Below are positions 5,029 to 5,076 of a DNA stretch of 5,076 nucleotides, in pieces; position 1 is the stretch's first letter; the number at the start of each line of letters is the position of its first letter. This DNA comes from Candidatus Gottesmanbacteria bacterium (GTDB lineage Bacteria; Patescibacteriota; Microgenomatia; 2-02-FULL-39-11). The translations under genes were made by a program, and so were the position numbers. Under the pieces are notes generated by a model. It worked only from the letters and a program-made list of their open reading frames with translations. It was not told the origin of the DNA and searched no databases. Location of the stretch: contig JACREK010000052.1 in the NCBI GenBank assembly GCA_016218275.1, positions 1-5,076 of the forward strand, given 5' to 3'.

Positions 5029-5076
5029 ATGGCAAAAAATCTATTTGTGGGAAGTCTTCCTTTTTCCGTTACAGAA
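5029..5076 (+). CDS. RRM-type RNA-binding protein, N-terminal 16 residues (runs out of window)
   Basis: Sixteen codons are present, reading MAKNLFVGSLPFSVTE. The LFVGSLPF stretch is the RNP2 strand of an RNA recognition motif, at the N-terminal position where it lies in the short single-RRM proteins of bacteria. Those proteins are usually about 80-110 residues with a Gly-rich tail, bind single-stranded RNA in the cytoplasm, and in cyanobacteria are induced by cold. The rest, including RNP1, lies beyond the window, so length and tail are unknown. The start is firm: a strong ribosome binding site, and the motif begins at once after the ATG. Confidence 0.82.
   Translation, partial: MAKNLFVGSLPFSVTE

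Noticed and set aside
1..5076. Alternative genetic code with UGA as glycine (Gracilibacteria/SR1 type)
   Set aside because: No gene reads through UGA, and two well-supported genes end at UGA at a sensible domain boundary.
1..5076. CRISPR array, tRNA or rRNA gene, insertion sequence, attachment site, toxin-antitoxin or defence system
   Set aside because: No spaced direct repeats, cloverleaf arms, transposase motifs or terminal inverted repeats, and no paired small genes of such systems are visible. The AT-rich intergenic stretches are accounted for by promoters and leader structures.

Overview
The window is AT-rich bacterial DNA. It carries five protein genes that I accept plus the first codons of a sixth. 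Each gene seems to have its own promoter; I see no operon. The likely host is an ultra-small-genome bacterium of the Patescibacteria/CPR type (Microgenomates-like). That is an inference from style: small double-glycine membrane proteins, Pro/Thr-stalked anchored proteins, C-x4-C-x8-10-C-x3-C tails, archaeal-looking WD/PQQ repeats and few Shine-Dalgarno sites. UGA works as an ordinary stop (at 3906-3908 and for the peptidase gene), so the Gracilibacteria/SR1 code is not in use.

Layout. 1-225 (+): C-terminal end of a small cupin. 325-492 (+): a 55-residue, two-helix membrane protein. 561-1739 (-): an unrecognised membrane-anchored extracytoplasmic protein with a Pro/Thr stalk. 1818-3908 (+): a 696-residue exported protein with an Ig-like domain, an eight-repeat beta-propeller, two transmembrane helices and two copies of a four-cysteine motif. 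3884-4768 (-): a membrane-anchored gluzincin metallopeptidase, convergent with and overlapping the propeller gene by 25 bp. 5029-5076 (+): start of an RRM-type RNA-binding protein, preceded by a strong promoter and a leader of about 170 nt with two hairpins.

Three consecutive genes (anchored stalk protein, propeller protein, peptidase) encode proteins predicted to act outside the cytoplasmic membrane, so the middle of the window looks like a cell-envelope neighbourhood. Nothing proves that they work together: they are in divergent and convergent arrangements with separate promoters. The most interesting items are the architecture of the propeller protein, the near-symmetric -10 region shared by the divergent pair at about 1750 (with an apparently leaderless transcript on the minus side), and the structured leader of the RRM gene. 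I found no RNA gene, CRISPR array, insertion sequence or mobile element.
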